DNA from: Candidatus Zhuqueibacterota bacterium
GTDB lineage: Bacteria; Zhuqueibacterota; Zhuqueibacteria; Oceanimicrobiales; Oceanimicrobiaceae
Direction of reading: 5' to 3'
Length of the DNA: 51,376 bases
NCBI GenBank assembly: GCA_029261995.1
Contig: JAJDAF010000021.1
Location: 1 to 51,376, forward strand
The notes beneath the pieces are model-generated. The model saw only the letters and a program-made list of their open reading frames with translations. It was not told the DNA's origin and did not search any database. Within the stretch, counting starts at the first letter, position 1; the number at the start of each line of letters is the position of its first letter. Made by a program: the position numbers and the translations under genes. Positions 25,427 to 33,913 of this stretch are shown piece after piece.

Positions 25427-26527
25427 TCAAACAGACGTCAGTAGTTGCTTCTCACGCTCAAAGCGCTCGATGGCCAACTGAATAAGCCGGTCAATGAGCT
25501 TGGTCTGCGGAATGCCGCTCAATTCCCAGAGCTTGGGGTACATACTGATTCCTGTGAAACCGGGAATGGTGTTGATTTCATTGACGATGAACTGGTTCTC
25601 TGGAGTGAGGAAGAAGTCAACCCTGGCCATGCCTTCACAGCACAACACCTCAAAGGTGCGGACCGCTAATTTCTTTGCCTCATCGATGAGGTGCGGCGAG
25701 AGTTTCGCCGGCAGTTCCAGGCGCGCGCCGCCTTCATCGATGTACTTGGCCTCGTAGGAGTAAAACTCATGCTGAGGGATAATCTCGCCGGGAACAGATG
25801 CGATCGGGTTTTCATTGCCAAGAACCGAACACTCGATCTCGCGGCCTGCGATCGCGGTTTCAATGATGATCTTGGTATCGTAACGGAACGCGTCTTCCAC
25901 CGCCGCTTCGAACTCTTGCTTCGAGCCAGCCCTGTGAATGCCCACGGACGAGCCGAGATTGGCGGGTTTTACAAAGACCGGCGACCCAAGACGACTCTCA
26001 ATCTCACCGAAGTCAATTTTCTGGCGCTCCGAGCATGTGAACACCAGAAAGTCGCCGATAGGCAAATCTGCGTCGCGCAGCAGCCGTTTCATGACGTCTT
26101 TGTCCATGCCGGCTGAAGAGCCTAGCACGCCGGCGCCAACAAACGGCACGTCCATAAGTTTCAGCAAACCCTGGATGGTGCCGTCTTCGCCAAACGGGCC
26201 GTGCAGCACAGGAAAGATGACATCCACAGAGCCCAGCGAAGCGTTGTCAGACAGGCTGACCAGCTCACGACCGCCGCTCTCGCCCGTGACCAAAGCCACG
26301 GTGCGATTGCTTTTATTCAGACTGATGAGTTTCGGGTTCTCGGCGTTCAAAAGGTATTTGGATTGGTCGCTCAGGTACCACCGCCCCTGCTTATCAATGC
26401 CGAGCAAAACGATTTCGTATTTGTCTCTGTCAATGGCCTCGACGATATTTTTTGCCGACTGCAGCGACACCTCATGTTCCGCGGACTTGCCGCCGAACAG
26501 AATCCCGACCTTGATTTTCTCTGACAT
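25427..26527 (-). CDS. ddl: D-alanine--D-alanine ligase
   Basis: A 366-residue cytosolic ATP-grasp enzyme that joins two D-alanines for peptidoglycan synthesis. Signatures are KSAEHEVSLQSA near the N-terminus, PVLHGPFGEDGTIQGLL, the ATP-binding loop KPANLGSSVGIHRA, REIECSVLGN, EGMARVDFFLT and the C-terminal NEINTIPGFTGISMYPKLW. All catalytic segments are intact and the length fits the longer (about 360-residue) Ddl type. It starts five bases after the YbjQ gene stop, so they are co-transcribed. Confidence 0.97.
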   Translation of the reverse strand: MSEKIKVGILFGGKSAEHEVSLQSAKNIVEAIDRDKYEIVLLGIDKQGRWYLSDQSKYLLNAENPKLISLNKSNRTVALVTGESGGRELVSLSDNASLGSVDVIFPVLHGPFGEDGTIQGLLKLMDVPFVGAGVLGSSAGMDKDVMKRLLRDADLPIGDFLVFTCSERQKIDFGEIESRLGSPVFVKPANLGSSVGIHRAGSKQEFEAAVEDAFRYDTKIIIETAIAGREIECSVLGNENPIASVPGEIIPQHEFYSYEAKYIDEGGARLELPAKLSPHLIDEAKKLAVRTFEVLCCEGMARVDFFLTPENQFIVNEINTIPGFTGISMYPKLWELSGIPQTKLIDRLIQLAIERFEREKQLLTSV

Positions 26528-26532
26528 AGAAT

Positions 26533-26859
26533 CTAGTCCTCGTAAACAACCGCGGTGCCGCTGGCGCTGACCATGAGCATGTTGCCGGAGCTGGCGCCAA
26601 TGGTTTCATAGTCCAAATCCACCGCCACCACTGCGTTGCAGCCCTGTGCGCGTGCCTGTTCCACCATTTCCTGAACAGCGATATCTTTGGCCTGTCTGAG
26701 TTCTTTTTCGTAGGCTGCCGAGCGCCCGCCAACAATGTCTCGGATGCCGGCGAAGAAGTCTTTAAAAATGTTTGCGCCCAGAATGGCCTCGCCGGTCACT
26801 AAGCCGGCGTGTTTTACGATTTTCTTACCTTCGATGCTAGGTGTTGTCAAAACAAGCAT
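26533..26859 (-). CDS. YbjQ/UPF0145 heavy-metal-binding domain protein
   Basis: A 108-residue protein of the YbjQ (DUF74) family. Features are [20 protein letters not shown] at the start, then [37 protein letters not shown] and a final strand [11 protein letters not shown]. The start at 26859 follows a GGGAGGG ribosome-binding site; a 23-residue upstream extension lacks family similarity. Family members form pentameric rings of uncertain function. Upstream partner of ddl. Confidence 0.9.
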   Translation of the reverse strand: MLVLTTPSIEGKKIVKHAGLVTGEAILGANIFKDFFAGIRDIVGGRSAAYEKELRQAKDIAVQEMVEQARAQGCNAVVAVDLDYETIGASSGNMLMVSASGTAVVYED

Positions 26860-26982
26860 GGTACCCTCCCATGTGAATTTCCATGAGTAGACGTTTGCGG
26901 CAGCAATATACAAAATTGAGCCGCGCAATGTCGAGAGAAATAACGACTTTGAGCGAATTTGGTGGCGTGACGATAAAACGGG

Positions 26983-27912
26983 TCAGCGACTCGCCAGTTT
27001 GCTATAATCGATCAGTTCCGTCCCCGTATCAATCCTTGGCTCGACCGCTTCGCCATTTGTGCTCTTGACCGCCGCCAAAAAGGCTTGTCGTCCCATATTG
27101 TAGGGATCCTGGGCCACGATGGCGTGCAGGCGGCCGTCCCGAACCGCCTGAATCGCCTCTTTACCGGCATCGAAGCCGACGGTGATGATTTTCTGCAGCA
27201 TGCTGTGGGCTGCGATGGCCTCGATGGCGCCCAGCGCCATCTGGTCGCTGGTCATAAATACGGCGTCAAGTTCAGGGTGCGAGGTGAGGATGTTCTCCAT
27301 CACGGTCATGGCGAGATCTCTCTCGCTGTTGGCCGGCTGCAGCGCCACGATCTCGATGCCGGGCGCGGATGCCAGCGCGTCGAGAAATCCGTCTTTGCGG
27401 TCCTCATGTGTCTGCACGCCGGGGATGCCGCGAATGATGGCGACTTGTCCTTTGCCGTTGAGTGCCTGCGCCACGTATTCTCCGGCCAGCTTGCCCCCAA
27501 GCCGGTTGTCGGTTCCGACGTAGCTGAGTTTGTGCGGCCAGTTCAGATCCGTGTCCACCGCGATGACTGGGATTTTGCGTGAATGAGCCTTATTGAGCAC
27601 CGGGATGACCTCGGCGACGCCGCAGGGAGCCACCGCCAGGGCAGAGGCGCCTTTGACGATCTGGTCTTCCAGAATGTTGACCTGTTGATCATTATTGATT
27701 TCCCGGGCCGGCGCCAACACGGAAAGTTTGATATCCGGATAGTCCCGGGCGGCGTCTTCGGCTCCGGTTTTCAACGCCTGCCAGAATTCGCTGTCCATGG
27801 CCTTTGTGACAATGGCAATGCGGACTGTGTCATCCTGGGGGCGGTTGCAGGCAACGAACGCAACGCACAACGCGGTGAGTGCTACGAACATTAGGTTTTT
27901 TGTTTTGAACAT
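26983..27912 (-). CDS. Sugar/polyol ABC transporter substrate-binding lipoprotein (CUT2)
   Basis: A 309-residue periplasmic binding protein of the RbsB type (peripla_BP_4). A lipobox (FVAC, Cys about 22) suggests membrane tethering. The body reads VRIAIVTKAMDSEFWQALK, QVNILEDQIVKGASALAVAP, VDTDLNWPHKLSYVGTDN and IIRGIPGVQTHEDRKDGF, the normal order of the fold. It belongs with the CUT2 permease and ATPase genes further right on the same strand but is separated from them by an AT-rich hydrolase gene. Given the inositol genes beyond, myo-inositol is a likely ligand by inference; ribose or xylose cannot be excluded. Confidence 0.9.
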   Translation of the reverse strand: MFKTKNLMFVALTALCVAFVACNRPQDDTVRIAIVTKAMDSEFWQALKTGAEDAARDYPDIKLSVLAPAREINNDQQVNILEDQIVKGASALAVAPCGVAEVIPVLNKAHSRKIPVIAVDTDLNWPHKLSYVGTDNRLGGKLAGEYVAQALNGKGQVAIIRGIPGVQTHEDRKDGFLDALASAPGIEIVALQPANSERDLAMTVMENILTSHPELDAVFMTSDQMALGAIEAIAAHSMLQKIITVGFDAGKEAIQAVRDGRLHAIVAQDPYNMGRQAFLAAVKSTNGEAVEPRIDTGTELIDYSKLASR

Positions 27913-27950
27913 GAGTTTCTCCTTGTCGGCATCGGTTGTGGAGTTCTAAC

Positions 27951-27993
27951 ACCTCGCTTCATCGAAAAATAACGCTGCTAAGCGAAGCGGGGT
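27951..27993. terminator. Stem-loop after the alpha/beta hydrolase gene
   Basis: Inverted arms ACCTCGCTTC (27951-27960) and GAAGCGGGGT (27984-27993), with two G-T mismatches, lie directly after the hydrolase stop codon (minus strand). This may be a transcription terminator. Read on the minus strand it also ends in GTGTTAGAA, faintly like an attC R' box, but the opposite box does not match. Confidence 0.4.
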
Positions 27994-27997
27994 AGCT

Positions 27998-28690
27998 TCA
28001 TTTTGTCCGAGTGTGATAAAGGGTTTCATTAACTAGAATCTCCGCACAAGCCAAAGGATTAGCCTGTAAGACAAAATGAGAACCTTCTACTGGAAAAACA
28101 TTGATGTTATTAAACACTTTTTTGAAGCCTTCCAGACACCCTTCAGGAACAAGTTTATCATCAGTTGCTTGTATATAAGTTGCTCTTACTTCGCAGGGCT
28201 GATGGCTTTTCTGAAGCTTCGACACTTCTTGCAGCCTATAAGAAAGAACATGAGGTGACACCTGGTTTATGGATTGCTTGAATAGATCAATCATCTGTTT
28301 GTTTGCGGCCAAACCAAATAAGAATGCTTTAGCAATGAAGTTTGGTATGAGTGCTGAACATATTAAGTTATTCGGAAGTAAGCTGGACAAACCGAGAAGA
28401 AATGGGCGTGGGTTTCCAAGAAAAGTAGCTACAAAAATTACTGATTGAAGATTCTCCAGCTTACGAAGCGCGATCTGATAAGCTATGTGCCCAGAAAATG
28501 ACTCAGCAACCAAGATGAATTTTTCTTCAGGTAATTGGCTCATGACTAACTCAGTCAATTCTTCGTAGCTTAACTTTGCATTTGGCGGATAGGAGATGAT
28601 CAAAGGATCAATTGTGTATGGCAATGCTTCAATGAATGGTTCAAATAGAACTCCCGTTCCATCTAGCCCCGGTAGCAAAACAACTTTCAT
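27998..28690 (-). CDS. Alpha/beta hydrolase, AT-rich, inserted in the ABC transporter operon
   Basis: A 230-residue alpha/beta-fold hydrolase. It starts MKVVLLPGLDGTGVLFEPF (oxyanion region), has the nucleophile elbow VAESFSGHIAY (Ser in an A-E-S-F-S context instead of GxSxG), an acid candidate in QATDDKLVP and the catalytic His in VEGSHFVLQ. The cap region is hydrophobic (LLPNNLICSALIPNF). It is strikingly AT-rich compared with the genes on both sides and splits a transporter operon, which points to recent horizontal insertion. Substrate unknown; related proteins are annotated only as alpha/beta hydrolases. Confidence 0.82.
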   Translation of the reverse strand: MKVVLLPGLDGTGVLFEPFIEALPYTIDPLIISYPPNAKLSYEELTELVMSQLPEEKFILVAESFSGHIAYQIALRKLENLQSVIFVATFLGNPRPFLLGLSSLLPNNLICSALIPNFIAKAFLFGLAANKQMIDLFKQSINQVSPHVLSYRLQEVSKLQKSHQPCEVRATYIQATDDKLVPEGCLEGFKKVFNNINVFPVEGSHFVLQANPLACAEILVNETLYHTRTK

Positions 28691-28754
28691 TTGTACCCGT
28701 TGTCGTCAACTGTAGAACATCAGTTTCTTTGTCCTGTTGGTGTTCCCGGCGTCC

Positions 28755-29690
28755 TCACTTGGCGAACCTCTGCCGCAGTACATCAATCCAGACCGCCCAG
28801 ACGATGATGGCGCCGATAACCACAGTCTGCCAGTAGGTTGAGACATCCAGCAGGTTGAGTCCGTTGCGCAGGACGCCCATGATGAGAGCGCCTACCAGCG
28901 TGCCCCAAACGTTGCCGACGCCACCGAAGAAGCTGGCGCCGCCAATGATGACTGCCGCAATGGCATCAAGCTCGGCCCCGGTACCCGCCAGTGGGAAACC
29001 TGAATTCATACGGCCCGCCAGGATGATTGCCGCGACTCCCGCCAGCAATCCGCTCAACAAGTAAACCAGCACCAGGCGTTTATTCACCGGGATACCGGAA
29101 TAGAACGCAGCCTGTTTGTTGCCACCGATTGCGTAGATGTCCCTGCCGGCCACGGTTTGGCTGAGAAAAAAATGGAAACCCAGGTAGATGAGCACCACCA
29201 CCAGGACCGGCACCGGCACAAACCCGAGCGATTCAGCGCCCCAGACTCTGAAGCTCTCCGGCAAGTCGGAAATCGGAAAGCCGCCGGAGATGATGAGCGC
29301 CAGGCCGCGCGCCACGTTCATCGTGCCAAGCGTGGAGATAAATGGGTGCGGCAGCTTGAGTTTGGTCAGCAGGATACCGTTGACCCAGCCGACGAACGCC
29401 CCGGTGCCCAACGCGATTACGAGACTGGTCGCCACCGGCAGTCCTGCTTTCAGGCACTTGGCCGCGACTACCGTGCATAGAGCCAGAATCGAGCCCACCG
29501 ATAAATCGATCCCCGCCGTGATGATCACCAGCAATTGACCCAGCGCCAGCAAGGCATTTACCGACGACTGCCGGAAGATATTGAATAAATTCTCAACAGT
29601 AAAGAAATATGGCGAGGCGGCGCTGAGAAGCGCAATCATCACTATCAGGGCGAGAAGTGGGCCTAGTTGTTTAAGCCATTTCATGAGCAA
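28755..29690 (-). CDS. Sugar/polyol ABC transporter permease (CUT2, RbsC-like)
   Basis: A 311-residue inner-membrane permease of the BPD_transp_2 family with eight to ten helices. The family signature ITAGIDLSVGSILAL and the loop GGNKQAAFYSGIPVNK are present, as is IIGGASFFGGVGNVWGTLVG. The start is probably the TTG at 29690: AAGGAG lies eight bases before it, while the ATG two codons later would be fourteen bases away. It works with the ATPase gene upstream (100-base gap containing a repeat) and with the binding lipoprotein beyond the inserted hydrolase gene. Confidence 0.92.
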   Translation of the reverse strand: MLMKWLKQLGPLLALIVMIALLSAASPYFFTVENLFNIFRQSSVNALLALGQLLVIITAGIDLSVGSILALCTVVAAKCLKAGLPVATSLVIALGTGAFVGWVNGILLTKLKLPHPFISTLGTMNVARGLALIISGGFPISDLPESFRVWGAESLGFVPVPVLVVVLIYLGFHFFLSQTVAGRDIYAIGGNKQAAFYSGIPVNKRLVLVYLLSGLLAGVAAIILAGRMNSGFPLAGTGAELDAIAAVIIGGASFFGGVGNVWGTLVGALIMGVLRNGLNLLDVSTYWQTVVIGAIIVWAVWIDVLRQRFAK

Positions 29691-29715
29691 ACAGTTTTCT
29701 CCTTATTGGAAAATT

Positions 29716-29791
29716 GATGATGGAAGATGGAGGATAGTAGATGGAAGATTTGTCATCTCCCTCTACGCCCCACCCTCCACGCTCTACCATC
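29716..29791. repeat. GATGGAAGATGG-type low-complexity inverted repeat
   Basis: The purine-rich left arm (GATGGAAGATGGAGGATAG from about 29719) is followed by a pyrimidine-rich right arm (CACCCTCCACGCTCTACCATC, ending 29791) that pairs imperfectly with it. It lies between the ATPase gene stop and the permease start, that is, inside the operon. Same family as the repeat at 24569-24660. Confidence 0.5.
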
Positions 29792-31283
29792 ACGCGCCCA
29801 CTGCCAGCCGCACAATCTCCTCCTGTGTCGCATCTGCGGCATCAAGCTCGCCGGCAATCCTGCCATCGTGCAGCACGACAATGCGGTCGCTGAGTCCCAG
29901 AATCTCCTCAAGCTCTGATGAGATGAGAATGATGGCGGTGCCTTGTTGCGCCAGCCTGCGCAGCAGGAAGTAAATCTCGCGCTTGGCGCCAACATCCACG
30001 CCGCGCGTGGGCTCGTCAAAAATGAGCACGGAAGCATCGCTGTTGAGTGTCTTGCCGATGGCGACTTTCTGCTGATTGCCGCCGCTCAGGTTCAGCACGA
30101 ACTGGTCCAGTCCCGTGGTCTTCAGATGCAGCGACTCGCTCAGGCGGTGCGCTGCGTGTTTCTCTTGCTCCTTGATTCGTCGACCCCACCTAGTCGCATA
30201 TTTGTGCTGCGACGACATGTTCAAATTGAAATCAACCTCTTTGTCGAGCACCAGACTTTTCGTTTTGCGGTCGTCGGCGATCAGACCCAGGCCGGCGCGT
30301 ACTGCGCGTGTGGGTGAGTCCAGCCGCAACGCTTTTCCGAAAAGTGTGATCTCGCCGCGTGGCAAATCCGCGGCGCCGAAAATGGCTTCGAGCAATTCGG
30401 TGCGGCCCGAGCCTGCCAGACCGGCGAAACCCAAAATTTCGCCTTTCCTCACCGAAAACGAAACCTCCCTGAAATGCACGCCATCGCCAGCACCGCGAAC
30501 TTCAAGGGCGACAGGGTTTTGGCTGATGTCGCTGTCAGTCTCACGTTTTGGAAATTGTTCGTTCATTTCGCGCCCGACCATGTCCGCGATCATGGCGTCC
30601 ATGTCCAGCTCGGCAATGGGGCAACTGCGAATCAGCGCTCCATCCCGAAGAATCGTGACGTGCTGGCAGATTTGAAAGACATCCTGCAAGCGGTGAGTGA
30701 TGAAGACGATGGCCACGCCTTTGTCGCGCAGATTCCGCAGATGGTCAAACAGCTTCCGTGCCTCGTTTTCTGAAAGGGCAGAGGTGGGCTCATCAAGGAT
30801 GATCAGCCTGGCTTGCTGCGCCAAAGCCCGGGCGATTTCGACCAACTGTTGCTGCGCGAGCTGTAGTTCATCGACGCGCTTCCCGCAGTCAATCTCAGGG
30901 TCCAGCTCGGAGAGAATCGATTGCGCCTTTGCCTGCATTGCTGGCCAATCTACGGTCCTGCTTGCTTTGCGAAAGAGCTGGCCCAGGAACATGTTTTCCA
31001 CGACCGTCAGCGCTGGAACAAGCGACAGTTCCTGAAACACCATGGCAATGCCGGCGTTGCGGGCGTCGAGCGGGCTTTTCCAAATCCGCGTCTTTCCCTC
31101 TACGAGCACGCTACCATTGTCGGCGTACTCAACCCCGATTAGAATTTTCATCAACGTGGATTTGCCTGCGCCGTTTTCCCCAACCAACCCGTGAATTGTG
31201 CCAGACTCGATTTTCATGCTGACATCGTTGACAACGGTGTTGCGGGCGTACGACTTGGTGATGTTCAGCAGGTCAACTTCCAT
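29790..31283 (-). CDS. Sugar/polyol ABC transporter ATP-binding protein (RbsA-like)
   Basis: A 497-residue double-ATPase subunit of a CUT2 importer. The first half has Walker A GENGAGKSTLMK, signature region LQLAQQQLVEIARALAQ and Walker B LIILDEPTSAL. The second half has a degenerate Walker A GLAGSGRTELL, the signature LSGGNQQKVAIGKTL and VLIFDEPTRGVD. This asymmetry is normal for RbsA/XylG/MglA. The start MEVDLLNITKSY at 31283 was chosen over an upstream extension because it begins the domain; it overlaps the upstream TIM-barrel gene by 11 bases, so the two are translationally coupled. Confidence 0.94.
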   Translation of the reverse strand: MEVDLLNITKSYARNTVVNDVSMKIESGTIHGLVGENGAGKSTLMKILIGVEYADNGSVLVEGKTRIWKSPLDARNAGIAMVFQELSLVPALTVVENMFLGQLFRKASRTVDWPAMQAKAQSILSELDPEIDCGKRVDELQLAQQQLVEIARALAQQARLIILDEPTSALSENEARKLFDHLRNLRDKGVAIVFITHRLQDVFQICQHVTILRDGALIRSCPIAELDMDAMIADMVGREMNEQFPKRETDSDISQNPVALEVRGAGDGVHFREVSFSVRKGEILGFAGLAGSGRTELLEAIFGAADLPRGEITLFGKALRLDSPTRAVRAGLGLIADDRKTKSLVLDKEVDFNLNMSSQHKYATRWGRRIKEQEKHAAHRLSESLHLKTTGLDQFVLNLSGGNQQKVAIGKTLNSDASVLIFDEPTRGVDVGAKREIYFLLRRLAQQGTAIILISSELEEILGLSDRIVVLHDGRIAGELDAADATQEEIVRLAVGA

Positions 31284-32169
31284 CTTCACTGGTCCCGGTT
31301 TGCGACTCAACGCGCCACAGTTTTGCGGTAGAAGACTCCACAACTTGCAGTGCCCGTTTCACCGCGGTCCCCGCATCGGTGGTGCTCGGGTCGAACTCAA
31401 AGCCGAGGCCGCCGTTGTAGTTGAGAGCCTGAAGCAGGCATAGAATCGAGTTCAGCGGCAGCACGCCGGTTCCGGGTTCATGGCGGCCTGGCTTGTCCGC
31501 GATGTGGATGTGGCCAATTTTGTCGAGATTGCGGGTCAGGTCATGTTCCAGGTCTTCATCCATCATCGCCATGTGGTAAACGTCGTAAAGAAGCCTGACT
31601 CGCGGATGGCCGATTTCCGTTATCACCCGAAAGGCCATCCAGGAGGCATTCATAAAGAAACCGGGGTGGTCGTTTACCGAATTGAGCGGCTCGATGACAA
31701 TTTCCAGATCCAGCTCTGTCGCGACTCTTGCAGCCGACCTGCCGGCACGCACTGCGTTCGCGATTTTTTCACGGGTCGAAATGGCTCGGGACAGTGGTTT
31801 GCCGCGGTTGTCCGGTAGCAGAGGCTGCGCCAGCAACATCAATCGCGGGCATTCCAGCCGTTTCGCTACCTGCCCGGCTTGGCGTATTTCTTCCACAAAA
31901 GCGTCGTGATGTTCTGACTCGAGCATGCCAAACTTGCGATTGCCACTCATGTTGGCGAGGCGCAACCCGGTTTCATGCAAAGCGCGTTCGAGGTTGCCAA
32001 GATTTTTGTCACGCCAATCCCACATCTCGATTGCCTCGACACCATCTGCCCGCGCAGTTGTAAGCCGCGAGATGAATGGCAGGTTGGAGTACAGCATTTC
32101 CAGGCAAAATGCAGGAGGCGATTGACTCATTTGCGGCGCGGCGCCGGGGAGTGAGTCTGGATGCTTCAT
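31273..32169 (-). CDS. TIM-barrel isomerase, hydroxypyruvate isomerase (Hyi)-like
   Basis: A 298-residue xylose-isomerase-like TIM-barrel protein (AP_endonuc_2 superfamily). Metal-binding positions are readable: Glu in IVIEPLNSVNDHPG, Asp-His in LLYDVYHMAMMD, His in GHIHIADKPGRHEPGTG and Glu in GLGFEFDPS. The middle matches hydroxypyruvate isomerase closely, but family members also include inosose isomerases and other ketose epimerases, so the substrate is open. The start at 32169 has AAAGGACG upstream. It is the first gene of the transporter operon and faces the inositol genes across a shared promoter region, which makes a role in inositol or uronate metabolism plausible. Confidence 0.85.
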   Translation of the reverse strand: MKHPDSLPGAAPQMSQSPPAFCLEMLYSNLPFISRLTTARADGVEAIEMWDWRDKNLGNLERALHETGLRLANMSGNRKFGMLESEHHDAFVEEIRQAGQVAKRLECPRLMLLAQPLLPDNRGKPLSRAISTREKIANAVRAGRSAARVATELDLEIVIEPLNSVNDHPGFFMNASWMAFRVITEIGHPRVRLLYDVYHMAMMDEDLEHDLTRNLDKIGHIHIADKPGRHEPGTGVLPLNSILCLLQALNYNGGLGFEFDPSTTDAGTAVKRALQVVESSTAKLWRVESQTGTSEDGS

Positions 32170-32581
32170 GTTCAGCGTCCTTTGAGTCTTGATTGGCAAC
32201 CGGATGCGGTTCGAGGTGTCGGATAATTAGCTGAATTTCGCCCGCAAATCAAAACTAAATTTTGAAATCAGAGCTTACATTTCCGTCATGTTTGGGTTGC
32301 ATTTGGCTTGGCAGTTGTCATTTTGACCAAGCCCTTTGTCCTGCGGTACTTCGGCCATCATTGTTTATAAAACTTAATCGAGGATTCTGAACATTTATAC
32401 TTATCTTCTGCCGGTTTGATTGCACAGGGTAGTGCGCGAAGGCCTGGACTGACTGAACACCAACTTCCGCCATCCGAACACAGCGGACGGCGCCCTCTCC
32501 TATCTACTCGCGGTCCCGGATTCTGCAACCCCTCTGCGGTCCTGATTTGAAACATCAATTCATCTAGCAGGAGAAAGAACA
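32170..32581. promoter_or_regulatory. Divergent promoter region of the transporter and inositol operons
   Basis: About 410 bases between two divergent operons. A hairpin at 32305-32333 (GGCTTG...GTCA, TTT, TGAC-CAAGCC) is the clearest structured site and could be an operator. A good AGGAGA ribosome-binding site precedes the iolM start. No regulator gene is adjacent. Confidence 0.4.
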
Positions 32582-33757
32582 ATGAAAGGACTCGTGCTGA
32601 ATGCCCAGTGGCAGCCTCGCGCCGACTATGTTGTGTCCGATTTCGAGAAAGACAGCGGCAAGGCGGTCACCGGCTCCAGTGTTTGGCGTAATCCGGCGAT
32701 GGAGGTCAAGACTTTGGATGACCCCACACCTGGTCCCGATGACGTCGTCATTCGCATCAATTATTGCGGCGTCTGCGGCTCAGATGTTCACTTCTATGAA
32801 ACCGACGAAGACGGCTACATGCTTTATCCCGGCTTGACCAAGTTTCCGTCAGTCCTGGGCCATGAGCTGTCCGGCGAAATCATCGATGCCGGAACCAACG
32901 TCACCGATGTCAGGCGCGGAGATTTTGTCACCTGTGAGGAGATGATTTGGTGCGGCCATTGCGTTCCGTGCAGAAACGGTTATCCCAACCACTGTGTCAA
33001 TCTCGAGGAGATCGGCTTCACCATCAACGGCGCATTTGCTGATTATCTCGTCATCAACGCCAAATTCTGTTGGCCCATCGACTCTATTCTCGAGCGTTAC
33101 TCAGACCGCGAGCAGGCCCTGCAGGCCGCGGCGTTTTGCGAGCCGACCTCGGTGGCGTACAACGGCATGTTTATTCGAGGCGGGGGATTCAAACCCGGCG
33201 CGAACGTTGTTGTGTATGGAGCAGGGCCTATCGGTTTGGCGGCCATCGCGCTGGCGCGAGCAGCCGGCGCCGCGAAGCTACTGGCTTTCGAAGTCTCGGG
33301 TGAAAGGCGGGAACTGGCGAAGAAGCTTGGCGCCGACGAGGTGTTCGATCCCGATGAATTGGCCAAGAGTGGCACAAATGCGACTGACTTGATCATGGAC
33401 CGGACCAGAGGCGATGGCGCCGACATGCACGTCGAAGCTGCTGGCGTCATGGACCGCACCGTGCCGGTGATGGAATCATCTCTGGCGATCAACGGCAAGA
33501 TTATTATCATCGGTCGCGCCGCGAACCGCGTGCCCATCTATCTTGAGAACCTGCAGGTTCGTCGCAGCCAGGTTTATGGCGCGCAGGGCCATTCGGGGCA
33601 TGCGGTGTTTCCGAGTGTCATCCGTTTGATGGCCTCCGGTCGCATCGACATGACCAAGGCGGTGACTTCTGTCCACAAGTTGGATGAAGCGGTGAGCGCC
33701 ATCGCTCGGCTGTCGAAGTACCGCGCGGACGGCAAAATTCAGATTCGAATGAACTAG
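32582..33757 (+). CDS. iolM: Scyllo-inosose 3-dehydrogenase (zinc MDR family)
   Basis: A 391-residue zinc-dependent, NAD-linked medium-chain dehydrogenase. Catalytic zinc ligands are Cys65 (GVCGSD) and His94-Glu95 (GHE); the structural zinc site is Cys124, 127, 130 and 138; the nucleotide fold is VVVYGAGPIGLAAI. Its opening MKGLVLNAQW and the stretch VHFYETDEDGYMLYPGLTKF match, from memory, the Thermotoga enzyme that oxidises scyllo-inosose to 3-dehydro-scyllo-inosose (diketo-inositol). That assignment is strengthened by the next two genes, which encode the following steps. Other threonine/sorbitol-type dehydrogenases are the alternative. The start has AGGAGA eight bases upstream. Confidence 0.85.
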   Translation: MKGLVLNAQWQPRADYVVSDFEKDSGKAVTGSSVWRNPAMEVKTLDDPTPGPDDVVIRINYCGVCGSDVHFYETDEDGYMLYPGLTKFPSVLGHELSGEIIDAGTNVTDVRRGDFVTCEEMIWCGHCVPCRNGYPNHCVNLEEIGFTINGAFADYLVINAKFCWPIDSILERYSDREQALQAAAFCEPTSVAYNGMFIRGGGFKPGANVVVYGAGPIGLAAIALARAAGAAKLLAFEVSGERRELAKKLGADEVFDPDELAKSGTNATDLIMDRTRGDGADMHVEAAGVMDRTVPVMESSLAINGKIIIIGRAANRVPIYLENLQVRRSQVYGAQGHSGHAVFPSVIRLMASGRIDMTKAVTSVHKLDEAVSAIARLSKYRADGKIQIRMN

Positions 33758-33777
33758 CAGAACGTTTCTGTAATTCT

Positions 33778-33873
33778 GGACGGTCATTGCGAATCACACG
33801 TTTTTCTGCGCTGCGTGGCAATCTCTCTGTGCGTTCGAGGAGGTTGTTTCGCCAAACGCTCGAATGACCGTCC
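33778..33873. repeat. Palindromic dispersed repeat, 96 bases
   Basis: The element is bounded by inverted GGACGGTCATT (33778-33788) and AATGACCGTCC (33863-33873). The inside contains a segment reading, on the minus strand, GAGATTGCCACGCAGCGCAG, like the CGCAATGAC-type palindromic repeats scattered through many environmental genomes. A related fragment may lie near 6011. It sits between iolM and iolN. Confidence 0.55.
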
Positions 33874-33913
33874 CGGATGATCTTCTGCAATAATCGAACA
33901 ATGGAGCAAACAC

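Noticed and set aside
27951-27993. attC site behind the alpha/beta hydrolase gene
   Set aside because: One end resembles an R' box (GTTAGAA) but the opposite box (GCTACCC) does not match; a simple stem-loop explains it.
32358-32582. A 74-codon minus-strand frame upstream of iolM
   Set aside because: It lies in the divergent promoter region, is low complexity and has no recognisable domain.
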